NCBI GenBank assembly: GCA_938091115.1
Contig: CALKNI010000019.1
Coordinates: 1-32,280 of the forward strand
Length of the DNA stretch: 32,280 bases
DNA from: an uncultured Pirellulaceae bacterium
GTDB taxonomy: Bacteria > Planctomycetota > Planctomycetia > Pirellulales > Pirellulaceae
Direction of reading: 5' to 3'
Shown: positions 8,642-16,931 of the stretch, piece after piece
How positions within the stretch are numbered: the first letter of the stretch is position 1
Layout: each line of letters starts with the position of its first letter
Translations under genes and position numbers: made by a program
The notes under the pieces: generated by a model
Database searches by the model: none
Told to the model about the DNA's origin: nothing
What the model saw: only the letters and a program-made list of their open reading frames with translations

Positions 8642-10348
8642 ATGAGCAAATCGGAAGATTTAAATTCTGAAGATTATTTAAGGTTGCTTCGCACGTTTGC
8701 GCTTGATCTCCTTCAAAAGTCGTCCCTCGATGAGATTTTTTGGCTCATTGCCGATCGCGCTATCGCGGGGATTGGATTCGATGACTGTGTGATCTATTTG
8801 ATTGACCGAACGACCGGCGAGTTAGTTCAAGCGGCGGCCTATGGCCCCAAGAGCCCCGAGGGGCGCGTAATTGTTGACCCGATTACGATTCCAATCGGAG
8901 AAGGAATTGTTGGTTCGGTAGCTGCAAATTTGCAACCTGAGCGAATTAAAGACACCCGGCTTGATTCACGTTACATTCTGGATGATGAATTTCGACTTTC
9001 CGAACTTGCAGTTCCGATCGTGCTTCATGGCGAGTGTATCGGTGTCATAGATTCCGAAAATGCGATTGTCGATTTCTATACTGAAAAGCATGAAGAGATA
9101 CTTGTGACGATTGCCTCAATGGCCGCCACAAAAATCTCCGATGCGATGCGTGAAGAAGAACTGCAGTCGACTGTACGGCAATTGAAAATAGTTCAAGATA
9201 TGCTGGCAGCTCAGGCAGACGAATTAATTAACGCCAAAGAAATGGCGGACTCTTCGAATCGCGCTAAGAGCGCATTTTTGGCAACGATGAGCCACGAGAT
9301 TCGAACGCCGCTCAATGCGATCATCGGCATGTCGGATTTGCTGCGCGACACAAAATTGAATCCAGAACAATTAGATTTCGCAAATATTATCTGGGACACG
9401 AGTAACCACTTGCTTAATTTGATTACAGATATTCTTGATTTTTCCAAAATCGAAGCCAATGAACTTAGGATTTCAGAGAAATCAATCGATCTGAGGAAAC
9501 TAGTCGAAGCTTCTGTTCGAGTTTGCACATCAGCAAACCCAGAGCAGGAAGTGCCGGTTTTTATCAAATTTGATTCGTCTGTGCCGGAGTGTGTTCTTGG
9601 AGATGAAGCAAGGGTGAGACAGATTTTGGTGAACTTGATCGGGAACGCCCTCAAGTTTACGTCGGAAGGTCAGATTGTGGTCAGCGTGAAGACCCAGCTT
9701 GAAAATTTATTATTCACAATTTCCGATACGGGAGTTGGAATTCCATCCTCGGATATTGAAAAAATCTTTAGTCCGTTTCAGCAGGTGGATTCCTCGCACT
9801 CCCGAGAGTACGAAGGAACCGGGCTTGGTCTGAGTATTGCGAGTCGTTTGAGCCGTTTGATGGCGGGTGATTTGACGGTTAGCAGCGTCGTTGGAAAGGG
9901 GACTGAGTTTGTCTTATCACTTCCACTGAGAGTTGTCTCGCGACAGCGCTCCGAACCGAGTGACCTATTAGAAGTCGAGACTAACAAAAATCTTCGAATC
10001 TTGATTGTGGAAGACAATCCGGTGAACCGTTTGCTGGCCGTCAAGATATTAGACCAGATTGGGTTTACAGCCGACGTAGCTGTGGATGGTTCTGAGGCTG
10101 TCGAGTTCGTAAATAAATCGTCTTACGATCTGATTTTCATGGATCTTCAAATGCCTGTGATGGATGGTTATGAGGCGATGCGAAAGATTCGTTCCAACGC
10201 GGCGATAAGTCAGCCGCGAATCATCGTTATATCCGCCAATGTCCAGCCTCAAGACGTTAGTAATTCATACAATGCGGGTGCAGATGGTTTCCTGCCCAAG
10301 CCAATCGACCGGAAAGCACTGGTAGATATCATCAATACGATATCGTAG
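8642..10348 (+). CDS. Soluble hybrid sensor histidine kinase (GAF-HisKA-HATPase-REC)
   Basis: 568 residues from the ATG at 8642; an upstream GTG at 8573 would add 23 residues of no recognisable type. Domains in order: GAF sensor (about 24-167), a coiled-coil linker (170-207), HisKA with phospho-acceptor H218 in ATMSHEIRTPLNAIIGMS, HATPase_c with NLIGNALKF, DTGVGIP and GTGLGLSI boxes (about 322-432), and a C-terminal receiver with D501 in FMDLQMPVMDGYEA. All catalytic residues appear intact. There is no membrane segment, so it senses a cytosolic ligand or redox state through GAF. No partner response regulator or Hpt gene lies nearby, so the phosphorelay output is elsewhere. Threonine synthase follows after 170 bases, probably unrelated. 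Confidence 0.92.
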   Translation: MSKSEDLNSEDYLRLLRTFALDLLQKSSLDEIFWLIADRAIAGIGFDDCVIYLIDRTTGELVQAAAYGPKSPEGRVIVDPITIPIGEGIVGSVAANLQPERIKDTRLDSRYILDDEFRLSELAVPIVLHGECIGVIDSENAIVDFYTEKHEEILVTIASMAATKISDAMREEELQSTVRQLKIVQDMLAAQADELINAKEMADSSNRAKSAFLATMSHEIRTPLNAIIGMSDLLRDTKLNPEQLDFANIIWDTSNHLLNLITDILDFSKIEANELRISEKSIDLRKLVEASVRVCTSANPEQEVPVFIKFDSSVPECVLGDEARVRQILVNLIGNALKFTSEGQIVVSVKTQLENLLFTISDTGVGIPSSDIEKIFSPFQQVDSSHSREYEGTGLGLSIASRLSRLMAGDLTVSSVVGKGTEFVLSLPLRVVSRQRSEPSDLLEVETNKNLRILIVEDNPVNRLLAVKILDQIGFTADVAVDGSEAVEFVNKSSYDLIFMDLQMPVMDGYEAMRKIRSNAAISQPRIIVISANVQPQDVSNSYNAGADGFLPKPIDRKALVDIINTIS

Positions 10349-10518
10349 CTGGAGAACGAGTTTTCACGGTTTTCGACTGCAATTTTAACGTTATCCCAAT
10401 CTGCTGTTGGCCAGGATTCTTAATGGAGTGCATCTCTTTTTAGATTGCGTTTGCCGTACAGGTCTCGATTACTCTATCATCTGGACAACGCTAATTTGAA
10501 ATTGATCCTGGAATATCT

Positions 10519-11889
10519 ATGTTCTCTGCTGCAATGTCTTCTTCTGAACCTGCCGATCAAAAAGTCTATTTTCGCTGCTTTGCAGGTTGTGAGGGGAACC
10601 ATTCGATATACGACGTTCTTTATCGGTGCCCTAAGTGCAATTCGCTACTTGAGGTCTATCACGACCGAGCACCGTTGCGGGATCGCAACGCTTACAAGTG
10701 GCAGCAACTATTTGATTCTCGAGCGAGCACGACGAATTGGCCATTTGGCAGTGGTGTCTGGGGAATGAGAGAATGGGTGATCCCAGATTTGCGAGATGAG
10801 AACGTTGTCAGCATGTGCGAAGGGAATACCAATCTCTTTTGGGCTGATCGTTTAGGCAAACAATTCGGTTTGTCGGAGCTTTGGATCAAACTTTGCGGGA
10901 ACAGTCATACCGGCAGTTTTAAAGACTTGGGGATGACTGTCTTAGTCAGTGTTGTGAAACAGATGATGACGATGCCCAGCAATCCTGTGCAGGCGGTTGC
11001 GTGTGCGAGCACCGGAGACACGAGTGCGGCTCTAGCTGCCTATGCCGCCTATGCTGGAATTCCGGCAATCATATTTTTGCCGGCTGGTAAAGTCAGTACC
11101 GCGCAACTGATACAGCCGGTAGCTAACGGGGCTCACGTATTGGCTCTCGACACCGATTTTGATGGATGCATGAAGATTGTTCAGGAGGTCACTGAGGATC
11201 ACAGTATTTACCTTGCGAACTCAATGAATAGCCTACGGATCGAAGGCCAGAAAACCGTGGGTATCGAGATTTGCCGTCAGTTCGATTGGGAAGTTCCTGA
11301 TTGGATTATTATTCCGGTCGGAAATCTTGGAAATATCAGTGCCCTTCACAAAGGTTTTCGTTTGATGATGGATCTCGGTTTAATCAATCGGATGCCACGA
11401 TTAGTTGCCGCTCAGGCTGAAAGAGCCGATCCATTTTACCAATCCTTCAAAACTGGTTTTTCGGACAAGACCTCGGTTACCGCAGGAGAGACACTAGCCA
11501 ACGCGATTCGAATCGGTGATCCAGTTAGCTATGAGAAAGCAGTCAAAGCGGTACAGGAAACGGACGGTATTGTCGAGCAAGCCACAGAGCAGGAACTTGC
11601 CGCAGCATCAGCCCGGGCAGATTTGACGGGGATGTTTACATGTCCTCATACTGGCGTAGCGCTTGCGGTTCTGGAAAAACTGGTGAATCGCGGGGTGATT
11701 AAACCCAATGATCGCACCGTCGTCATCAGTACAGCTCATGGGCTAAAGTTTACTGATTTTAAAGTGGGCTATCACGAGTCGACGCTTGAGGGAATCACCA
11801 GCGAGTGCGCCAATCCTCCGGTATACCTAAAAGCCAACACTCAAGTCGTGAAGGACGAAATTGAGAAACGTTTGAGCGCTAAAGCTTAA
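10519..11889 (+). CDS. thrC: Threonine synthase
   Basis: 456 residues. PLP fold-type II enzyme converting O-phosphohomoserine to threonine in the cytosol. The PLP lysine is K135 in [12 protein letters not shown], and the phosphate-binding loop is [16 protein letters not shown]. The N-terminus carries a four-cysteine zinc-ribbon-like knuckle (C20, C24, C37, C40), seen in many bacterial and archaeal threonine synthases with a short N-terminus. The ATG at 10519 has a weak GGA seven bases upstream; a second ATG at 10534 is an alternative. It converges with the RidA-family gene only 18 bases downstream. RidA proteins detoxify enamine intermediates of PLP enzymes, so the neighbourhood may be meaningful, though they are on opposite strands. 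Confidence 0.9.
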   Translation: MFSAAMSSSEPADQKVYFRCFAGCEGNHSIYDVLYRCPKCNSLLEVYHDRAPLRDRNAYKWQQLFDSRASTTNWPFGSGVWGMREWVIPDLRDENVVSMCEGNTNLFWADRLGKQFGLSELWIKLCGNSHTGSFKDLGMTVLVSVVKQMMTMPSNPVQAVACASTGDTSAALAAYAAYAGIPAIIFLPAGKVSTAQLIQPVANGAHVLALDTDFDGCMKIVQEVTEDHSIYLANSMNSLRIEGQKTVGIEICRQFDWEVPDWIIIPVGNLGNISALHKGFRLMMDLGLINRMPRLVAAQAERADPFYQSFKTGFSDKTSVTAGETLANAIRIGDPVSYEKAVKAVQETDGIVEQATEQELAAASARADLTGMFTCPHTGVALAVLEKLVNRGVIKPNDRTVVISTAHGLKFTDFKVGYHESTLEGITSECANPPVYLKANTQVVKDEIEKRLSAKA

Positions 11890-11907
11890 CTAGTTTCTCT
11901 GGCCGAT

Positions 11908-12294
11908 TTAGGTTTTCGATTTCAAGGCCGTCACTTCAATTTCGATGAGCATTTCAGGGCGAATTAATCCACAGATAGTCATTGTGGCGGCAGGACGAAT
12001 GGACGCAAATGCCCTTCCGAGGATAGGAAACGCAAGTTCGGCGTCGGACTGATTCACTACGTAATAATTGGCTCTCACGATATCCGAGAATGAAAAACCA
12101 GCAGTCTCAAGTGTTTTTCGAATCGTCTGGAGGCAGTTTTGTATTTGCGTCTGAATGTCAGGAGGCATGAACATGGTTGTATAATCGTAGCCAGTGGTTC
12201 CCGAGACAAAGCACCAATTGTCCTGCACGACAGCTCGAGAGTATCCGGCTTTTTTTTCGAAATCAGAATTCGTTGAAAATGTTTTTCGAGTCAT
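11908..12294 (-). CDS. RidA / YjgF-YER057c-UK114 family protein
   Basis: 128 residues, the normal length for one RidA subunit (trimeric, cytosolic). The C-terminal signature is RPAATMTICGLIRPEMLIEIEVTA, with the Arg and Glu at the positions used for substrate carboxylate binding and hydrolysis in archetypal RidA. Archetypal members hydrolyse reactive enamine/imine intermediates such as 2-aminoacrylate. The N-terminus (MTRKTFSTNSDFEKKAGYSRAV) and the GTTGYDYTT segment point to a Rid subfamily other than classical RidA, so exact activity is uncertain. It is divergent from the AhpD-like selenoprotein gene (about 130 bases apart) and convergent with threonine synthase. Confidence 0.88.
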   Translation of the reverse strand: MTRKTFSTNSDFEKKAGYSRAVVQDNWCFVSGTTGYDYTTMFMPPDIQTQIQNCLQTIRKTLETAGFSFSDIVRANYYVVNQSDAELAFPILGRAFASIRPAATMTICGLIRPEMLIEIEVTALKSKT

Positions 12295-12425
12295 CTTGTC
12301 TGCCGATTTAAGTTAGATTGGAAATGATTGCCACTGGCTTCGGAGTTTCCAATGGATTTAAATGTAATTGTAATCAATCGTTTTTGAAATCTATGTATTT
12401 TGAGTTGCAGAAATAAGAGTGACCA

Positions 12426-13013
12426 ATGGCCTATATCGAACAAGTTTCAATTGAGAACGCGACTGGAAAAACTGCACGGCTATACCAATCGGCGGTTGAG
12501 CGAGCAGGCGACGTTGCCAATATTATTCGGGTGATGAGCCAGGATGCCGCAACTGCGAACGCTTCGATGAATCTCTACGTCTCCATCATGAAGACCGACA
12601 ATCACCTTTCTGGAGCGCAACGTGAGATGTTGGCAACTGTTGTCAGTAACGCTAATGATTGTTTTTACTGAACACTGTTTCATGCCAGAGATTTCGGTCT
12701 GGAGTCTGGAAATAAAGAGTTGGCGGAGTTGTTGGTTTTTGATTATCGCAATTGTGGTTTCGACGAGTTGGATGCAGCGCTTTGCGAGTATGCAGTTGAG
12801 CTGACCTGCCGGCCAGCGGAGATGTCGCAGGCTAACATTGACCGATTGCGAGACGTGGGTTTTGCTGACGATCAAATTACGATCGCGACTCAGGTGATTT
12901 CGTACTTTAATTACATCAACCGGATCGCGGATGGTCTCGGGGTGGATTTGGAAGACTGGATGACGATCTCGGAGGAGTCGTGGAAATTGGAGAAGCCGAA
13001 ATGGCGGTCGTGA
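12426..13013 (+). CDS. AhpD-like peroxidase-related selenoprotein (in-frame TGA = Sec82)
   Basis: 195 residues if TGA 12669-12671 is read as selenocysteine. Codons 1-81 and 83-195 are in the same frame and together make one complete peroxidase-related protein of the AhpD/carboxymuconolactone-decarboxylase superfamily. The active site reads E67...C79-F-Y-U82-T-L-F-H86. Spacing equals the Glu-Cys-x-x-Cys-xxx-His site of AhpD (Glu to first Cys 12 residues), so TGA replaces the second CXXC cysteine. The downstream half (LTCRPAEMSQANIDRLRDVG, FNYINRIADGLGV) is typical of the peroxidase-related subfamily and shows no decay. A hairpin at 12685-12709 fits a bacterial SECIS. The ATG has an AAGAG box upstream, and the gene ends at a bidirectional terminator. 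A simple nonsense mutation is the alternative; the exact catalytic position and hairpin argue against it. Confidence 0.8.
12685..12709 (+). promoter_or_regulatory. Candidate bacterial SECIS element for the AhpD-like gene
   Basis: Two alternative folds lie just after the TGA (12669-12671). Fold A: CCAGA (12685-12689) pairs with TCTGG (12698-12702), with an 8-base loop starting with G, 18 bases after the TGA. Fold B: GATTTC (12690-12695) pairs with GGAGTC (12701-12706) including two G-U pairs, extended by CCA/TGG outside a GA bulge. Fold B presents a GGUCU loop 24 bases after the TGA. Both distances fit bacterial SECIS elements. Stem stability is modest. Confidence 0.6.
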
Positions 13014-13041
13014 TTCTGTAGCGTGTGAGGCGCATCAAAAA

Positions 13042-13077
13042 ATGCGGCCCGAGTAGACTCAGGCCGCATGATTTTTT
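13042..13077. terminator. Bidirectional intrinsic terminator between the two selenoprotein genes
   Basis: An 8-bp stem ATGCGGCC (13042-13049) with GGCCGCAT (13062-13069), preceded by six A and followed by six T. It can end the plus-strand AhpD-like gene (stop at 13013) and the minus-strand thioredoxin-fold gene (stop at 13133). The loop itself contains a small GAGT/ACTC inverted repeat. Confidence 0.75.
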
Positions 13078-13132
13078 GTTCGTCAGGATTCTGCCGACGC
13101 ACAACCCTGAGAGATGAACTTAAGAATTTCAA

Positions 13133-14500
13133 TTACGGATTAGGGTTAACGTCATCCTCTGGCGCTTCGCCGGGATCTTCGTGATTCGTAAGATCCACTT
13201 CGTGGCCCATTTCTGCTAACAATTCAGTAAGTGCTTCGTCCATTTTTGGGCCTCGCGCGTTTTTGTACCGAATTTTTCCTTCCGCGTCGATGATGTAGAT
13301 GGTTGGCCATCCGGTAACCCCCCAGCGAGTCGAAATGGGACCGCCGGTTCCTTGAGGACCGTTCCAGAAACTACGCCATGAGATATTTTTCTTCTTGGTT
13401 GTTTCCCGGATTTTTTCCAGGTCACGATCACTGTTGACACCAATAATTGCGAATGGTTTGTCAGCAAGTGTTTTTACGAGCGACCGCTCGTGTGGGTACA
13501 TTGCCCGGCACGGTGGTCACCAATCGCCCCAAAAGTCGAGCACGACAACTTTGCCGCGGTAGTCACTCAGCTTAAAGGCGACTCCATCAAGGTCTTCGCC
13601 TTCGATATCGGGAGCAATTTTGCCAATGCTTAGATACTTCATTTGGAAGAGAGCATTGTCGGCAGCTTCTTTAAACGTCTTGCCGCGAGTCATCGGACTC
13701 GTCAAATCTCCGTAGTTGGCTATCAGGGATTCGTATAGTTTTTCTGCTCGTGTTTCGTCTTTTACGGTCTTGGCCAGAGCCATCGTTGCCGAAGCCCTGA
13801 CAGCCTCGTGCGGCGACTCTTCGATCAATTGCTCAAGCTTTGCATCTGCATTTTTAACGGGCATTCGGCCTTGTGCGAGAATTCCGCAAAGGTTGGCCAT
13901 TTTTTCGTTGTCGATGTACTTTTCAAACAACGTATCCATTGCTTTGGTCCCGGCATCCGAGCCCGCCATGTTCATGGTGATCCACATGATGGCGTCGAAG
14001 TTAGCAGGGTCATTTTCATTGGCAGAGACAACTGCGTCTAGATCAGCTCCACATTGTTTCTGCAGCTTGGGAAGGTTCGCGTAATAATAATCGCGTCCTT
14101 CGTTACCGGGCATTTTTCTCGCTTCAGTCATCAGGCTTCTGCTGGCCTTTGTGTAATCGGCGATGATTGTTTTAATTTGTTCAGCCGGAGTAGCATCGGT
14201 AACTTCAGGTTCAGTTTCTTCCTGCTTTGGTTCAGGCTTAGCTTCTTCCTGTTTTGGTTCAGGCTTAGTTTCTTCCTGTTTGGGTTCAGGCTTAGCTTCT
14301 TCCTGTTTGGGTTCAGGCTTAGCTTCTTCCTTGGGTGCTTCCGGTTTCTTCTCTTCCGGAGCAGGTGTTGCTTCCGGGGATTCTACTTTCGACGCGACCT
14401 GAGCCGGCGTGGAATTCGGGGTTTGGGATGTCTCGTCGCCCGGATTACTGCAAGCAGTGATCAGGAGGCAGCCGAGAACTAATAGCCATCTCATTTGCAT
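13133..14500 (-). CDS. TlpA-like thioredoxin-fold selenolipoprotein (in-frame TGA = Sec328)
   Basis: 455 residues if the TGA at 13519-13517 (minus strand) is read as selenocysteine. AGAGGA lies six bases before the ATG at 14500. The N-terminus is a lipoprotein signal with lipobox LITAC (Cys17), so it is probably membrane-anchored and faces the periplasm. Residues 61-96 are four KPEPKQEE(A/T) repeats, a flexible spacer. Residues about 105-290 are an alpha-helical module. Residues about 290-435 are a redoxin/TlpA domain: KVVVLDFWGDW, then U328-P-P-C331, RAMYPHERSLV, GVNSD and the cis-proline loop GWPT (P399). The TGA takes the place of the nucleophilic first Cys of WCxxC, and homology continues undamaged in frame. 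A SECIS-like hairpin with a GGUC tetraloop follows. The role is probably thiol-disulfide or peroxide chemistry at the envelope. Confidence 0.82.
13465..13503 (-). promoter_or_regulatory. Candidate bacterial SECIS element for the thioredoxin-fold gene
   Basis: On the minus strand the upper stem ACGAGC (13491-13486) pairs perfectly with GCTCGT (13481-13476) around the tetraloop GGTC (13485-13482). The loop begins 31 bases after the TGA. A lower helix, CAATGT (13503-13498) with ACA/TTG (13471-13465, one bulged C), lies below an internal loop. GGUC is, from memory, the tetraloop bound by SelB in E. coli fdhF. No bulged U is present in the upper stem, unlike fdhF. Confidence 0.68.
14216..14323 (-). 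repeat. Four tandem 27-bp repeats encoding KPEPKQEE(A/T)
   Basis: Units at 14216-14242, 14243-14269, 14270-14296 and 14297-14323 are near identical, with a few substitutions. They are in frame within the selenolipoprotein gene and form a charged, Pro-rich spacer between the lipid anchor and the folded domains. Copy number is likely variable between strains. Confidence 0.85.
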
Positions 14501-14909
14501 GTTATTCCTCTGGGTAAATTATCTAAGCATTGTTTTCAACGCCATCACATTCTACCGCGACTTACGGCAATGTGAAGGGAAACTGCTGTTTATCTCTCGT
14601 CAAGTTTTCGAATGTTAGTATCACCACCACCGATGATTCTATCGGAGGTGGGGTAGACCTCGATATAACTAGGTTTAATGACGATTTTTTGCCGAGCTGG
14701 TTGTGCTTGCCGAGATATTCTGGCAACAGCGGGCAAGAGGATAAAAGGCTGACTAACCAGGTCTGAGCCCTGTTTCCCGTTGAATTAACGGTGAAACGGA
14801 ACCGATGTTTCGGTGAAGTCTAAGACTATCTATACTTCCCCAATCGCCAAGGACCGCGATTTGTGAACGCGGGGGGCAAGAATTTTGTTTTGAGTAGCAC
14901 GCAAGAAAA
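14501..14909 (+). other. Intergenic and thrS leader region with several hairpins
   Basis: No gene is evident in this divergent gap. Hairpins: 14641-14664 (eight pairs with one bulged G, 7-base loop); 14773-14796 (TTTC-CCGTT pairing with AACGG-t-GAAA, one bulge, loop GAATT); 14801-14814 (ACCGA/TCGGT, 4-base loop). The last two lie about 100 bases before the thrS start and could belong to a leader RNA. No T-box sequence (the AGGGTGG-ACCGCG type) was found. Confidence 0.35.
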
Positions 14910-16931
14910 ATGACAACTGTAAAATTACCCGACGGAAGTTTAAAAGAATTTGATTCCAAAGTCTCTGTAAAGGATGTTGCCAAAAGCATCGGATCTCGTT
15001 TGGCCAAGGACGCCCTGTGGGGCGAGATCGACCTGCAGCCGGTTGAGTTGGACTACGAAATTCCACAGGGTGAGCCTGTTAATTTAAAAATCATTACCAA
15101 AAAAGATCCGAATGCATTGGCAACTATGCGTCATAGCTGTGCCCATGTGATGGCGCGGGCAGTGATGCGGATCAAGCCAGGGGTTCAGTTGGCATTTGGC
15201 CCAACAATTGATGGTGGGTTTTACTACGACGTTGAATGCGACGAGCCCTTAACCGAAGAAGATTTTCCGGCGATCGAAAAGGAGATGGCAAAGATCATTG
15301 CCCTCGATGAGCCATTTGAGCGGCTGGATCGTCCGCGAGCCGACGCAATTCAAGTTTGTAAAGATTTGAAACAGGATTTCAAAGTAGAGCATATCGAAAC
15401 TGGTTTGGCGGACGATGACTCTCTTTCGTTTTATCAACAGGGGGAGTTTCTCGATTTGTGCCGCGGGCCTCACATCCCCTCCCCTCGTCGGATTGGCGCA
15501 TTCAAGTTACTGTCGATTGCCGGTGCCTACTGGAAAGGGGATCAGTCACGAGAGCAACTCCAGCGACTGTATGCGACTGCGTTTTTTACTCAAGCGGAGC
15601 TGGACGCTCATTTGGAATTACTTGAAGAAGCGAAAAAACGAGATCACCGAGTATTAGGTAAGCGTCTTGGGCTGTTTCATATCGATGAAATGGTCGGCCA
15701 GGGGTTAGTGCTATGGACCCCCAAGGGGAGTTTCGTCCGGCAGAAACTTCAGGACTTTATTTCGGAACATTTGCAGCGTCAGGGGTATGATCAAGTTTTT
15801 ACACCGCACATCGGTAAACTCGATCTTTATAAAACATCAGGTCACTTCCCTTATTACCAAGATAGCCAGTACACGCCTCTAGTTGATCGAGAGTATCTAA
15901 GTCAATTAGCGGAGGAAGGCTGCACCTGCGGCGAGTTGTCGAATTTGATGAATGAGGGAGAAATCGAAGGCTACTTGTTGAAGCCGATGAACTGCCCACA
16001 TCACATTCGGTTGTTTGCCTCTGAGCAGCGAAGCTATCGTGACCTTCCCATTCGATTGTCTGAATTTGGAACAGTTTATCGCTGGGAACAATCGGGCGAG
16101 ATTGGCGGTTTAACACGTGTGCGTGGGTTCACCCAAGACGATGCGCATTTGTTCGTGACTCAAGAACAGCTTGGTGAGGAGTTAATTGGGTGTATCGAAT
16201 TGGTAAAGATAATCTTTGGTGCGATGGGCATGGAAGATTACACAGTTCGAGTCGGTTTGCGAGATCCTGACAGCTCAAAGTACGTTGGTGATCCCGAGAA
16301 CTGGGATTTAGCGGAACAAGCCTGCCGCGAGGCCGCTCAGACGCTCGGCAAGGACTTCAGTGAAGATCCTGGCGAGGCAGCGTTCTACGGCCCCAAGATT
16401 GATTTCGTGGTCAAAGATTGCATCGGGCGGAAATGGCAGCTTGGAACGGTTCAGGTGGACTATAACCTGCCGGAACGATTTGGACTGGAATACATTGGCT
16501 CCGATAACAAACCCCACCGTCCGATCATGATTCATCGAGCGCCCTTTGGCAGCATGGAGCGATTTATTGGCGTGTTGATTGAGCACTTTGCCGGTAGTTT
16601 TCCATTGTGGCTCGCCCCCGAGCAGGGGCGGATATTGACAGTTAGCGATAAATCAGAGGAATATGGAAAACGTGTGGAGTCTCAAATGCGAGATGCTGGA
16701 ATACGTGTCAAAGGTGATTATCGAAGCGAAAAGCTTGGCGCCAAGATTCGTGATGGGCAGCTAGAGATGATCCCGTATATGATGATCGTTGGGCCTAGGG
16801 ACGCGGAGAACGGAACCGTATCGATCCGAGACCGAATAGACGGCGATTTAGGTGCAATTCCGGTGGAAGAGGCGATCGCTAAATTTCAGTCCGAGGTGGC
16901 TGACAAAACCGTCCGCAGCAAGAGCTCCTAA
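14910..16931 (+). CDS. thrS: Threonyl-tRNA synthetase
   Basis: 673 residues, full length. Charges tRNA-Thr with threonine. Domains: TGS (1-65); editing domain with H75xxxH79 (HSCAHVMA) and C184/H188 (LCRGPHI), which removes mischarged serine; class II catalytic core (about 245-560) with motif 2 around RLSEFGTVYRWEQSG; and zinc ligands C362 (KPMNCPHH), H413 (TQDDAHLF) and H542 (MIHRAPFGSMERF). The anticodon-binding domain is about 570-673 and contains GDYRSEKLGAKIRDGQ. An insertion with CTCGELSNLMNEGEIEGY at 338-355 precedes the zinc motif and appears in many planctomycete-type enzymes. The ribosome-binding site is weak (AAGAA). infC follows after 252 bases, the classic thrS-infC order. Confidence 0.97.
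   Translation: MTTVKLPDGSLKEFDSKVSVKDVAKSIGSRLAKDALWGEIDLQPVELDYEIPQGEPVNLKIITKKDPNALATMRHSCAHVMARAVMRIKPGVQLAFGPTIDGGFYYDVECDEPLTEEDFPAIEKEMAKIIALDEPFERLDRPRADAIQVCKDLKQDFKVEHIETGLADDDSLSFYQQGEFLDLCRGPHIPSPRRIGAFKLLSIAGAYWKGDQSREQLQRLYATAFFTQAELDAHLELLEEAKKRDHRVLGKRLGLFHIDEMVGQGLVLWTPKGSFVRQKLQDFISEHLQRQGYDQVFTPHIGKLDLYKTSGHFPYYQDSQYTPLVDREYLSQLAEEGCTCGELSNLMNEGEIEGYLLKPMNCPHHIRLFASEQRSYRDLPIRLSEFGTVYRWEQSGEIGGLTRVRGFTQDDAHLFVTQEQLGEELIGCIELVKIIFGAMGMEDYTVRVGLRDPDSSKYVGDPENWDLAEQACREAAQTLGKDFSEDPGEAAFYGPKIDFVVKDCIGRKWQLGTVQVDYNLPERFGLEYIGSDNKPHRPIMIHRAPFGSMERFIGVLIEHFAGSFPLWLAPEQGRILTVSDKSEEYGKRVESQMRDAGIRVKGDYRSEKLGAKIRDGQLEMIPYMMIVGPRDAENGTVSIRDRIDGDLGAIPVEEAIAKFQSEVADKTVRSKSS

Noticed and set aside
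10445-10768. Plus-strand 107-codon open frame before and inside threonine synthase
   Set aside because: It overlaps the well-supported zinc-ribbon N-terminus of threonine synthase in another frame.
12669-12671. Sequencing error, frameshift or plain nonsense mutation in the AhpD-like gene
   Set aside because: There is no frameshift, the TGA falls on the catalytic Cys position, the downstream half is undamaged, and the neighbouring redox gene shows the same pattern with a fitting hairpin.
13517-13519. Genome-wide reassignment of TGA as a sense codon
   Set aside because: TGA terminates infC and the 1397-residue gene at positions matching family lengths, so it is an ordinary stop here.
14501-14909. 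T-box riboswitch upstream of thrS
   Set aside because: The conserved T-box core and specifier arrangement were not found.
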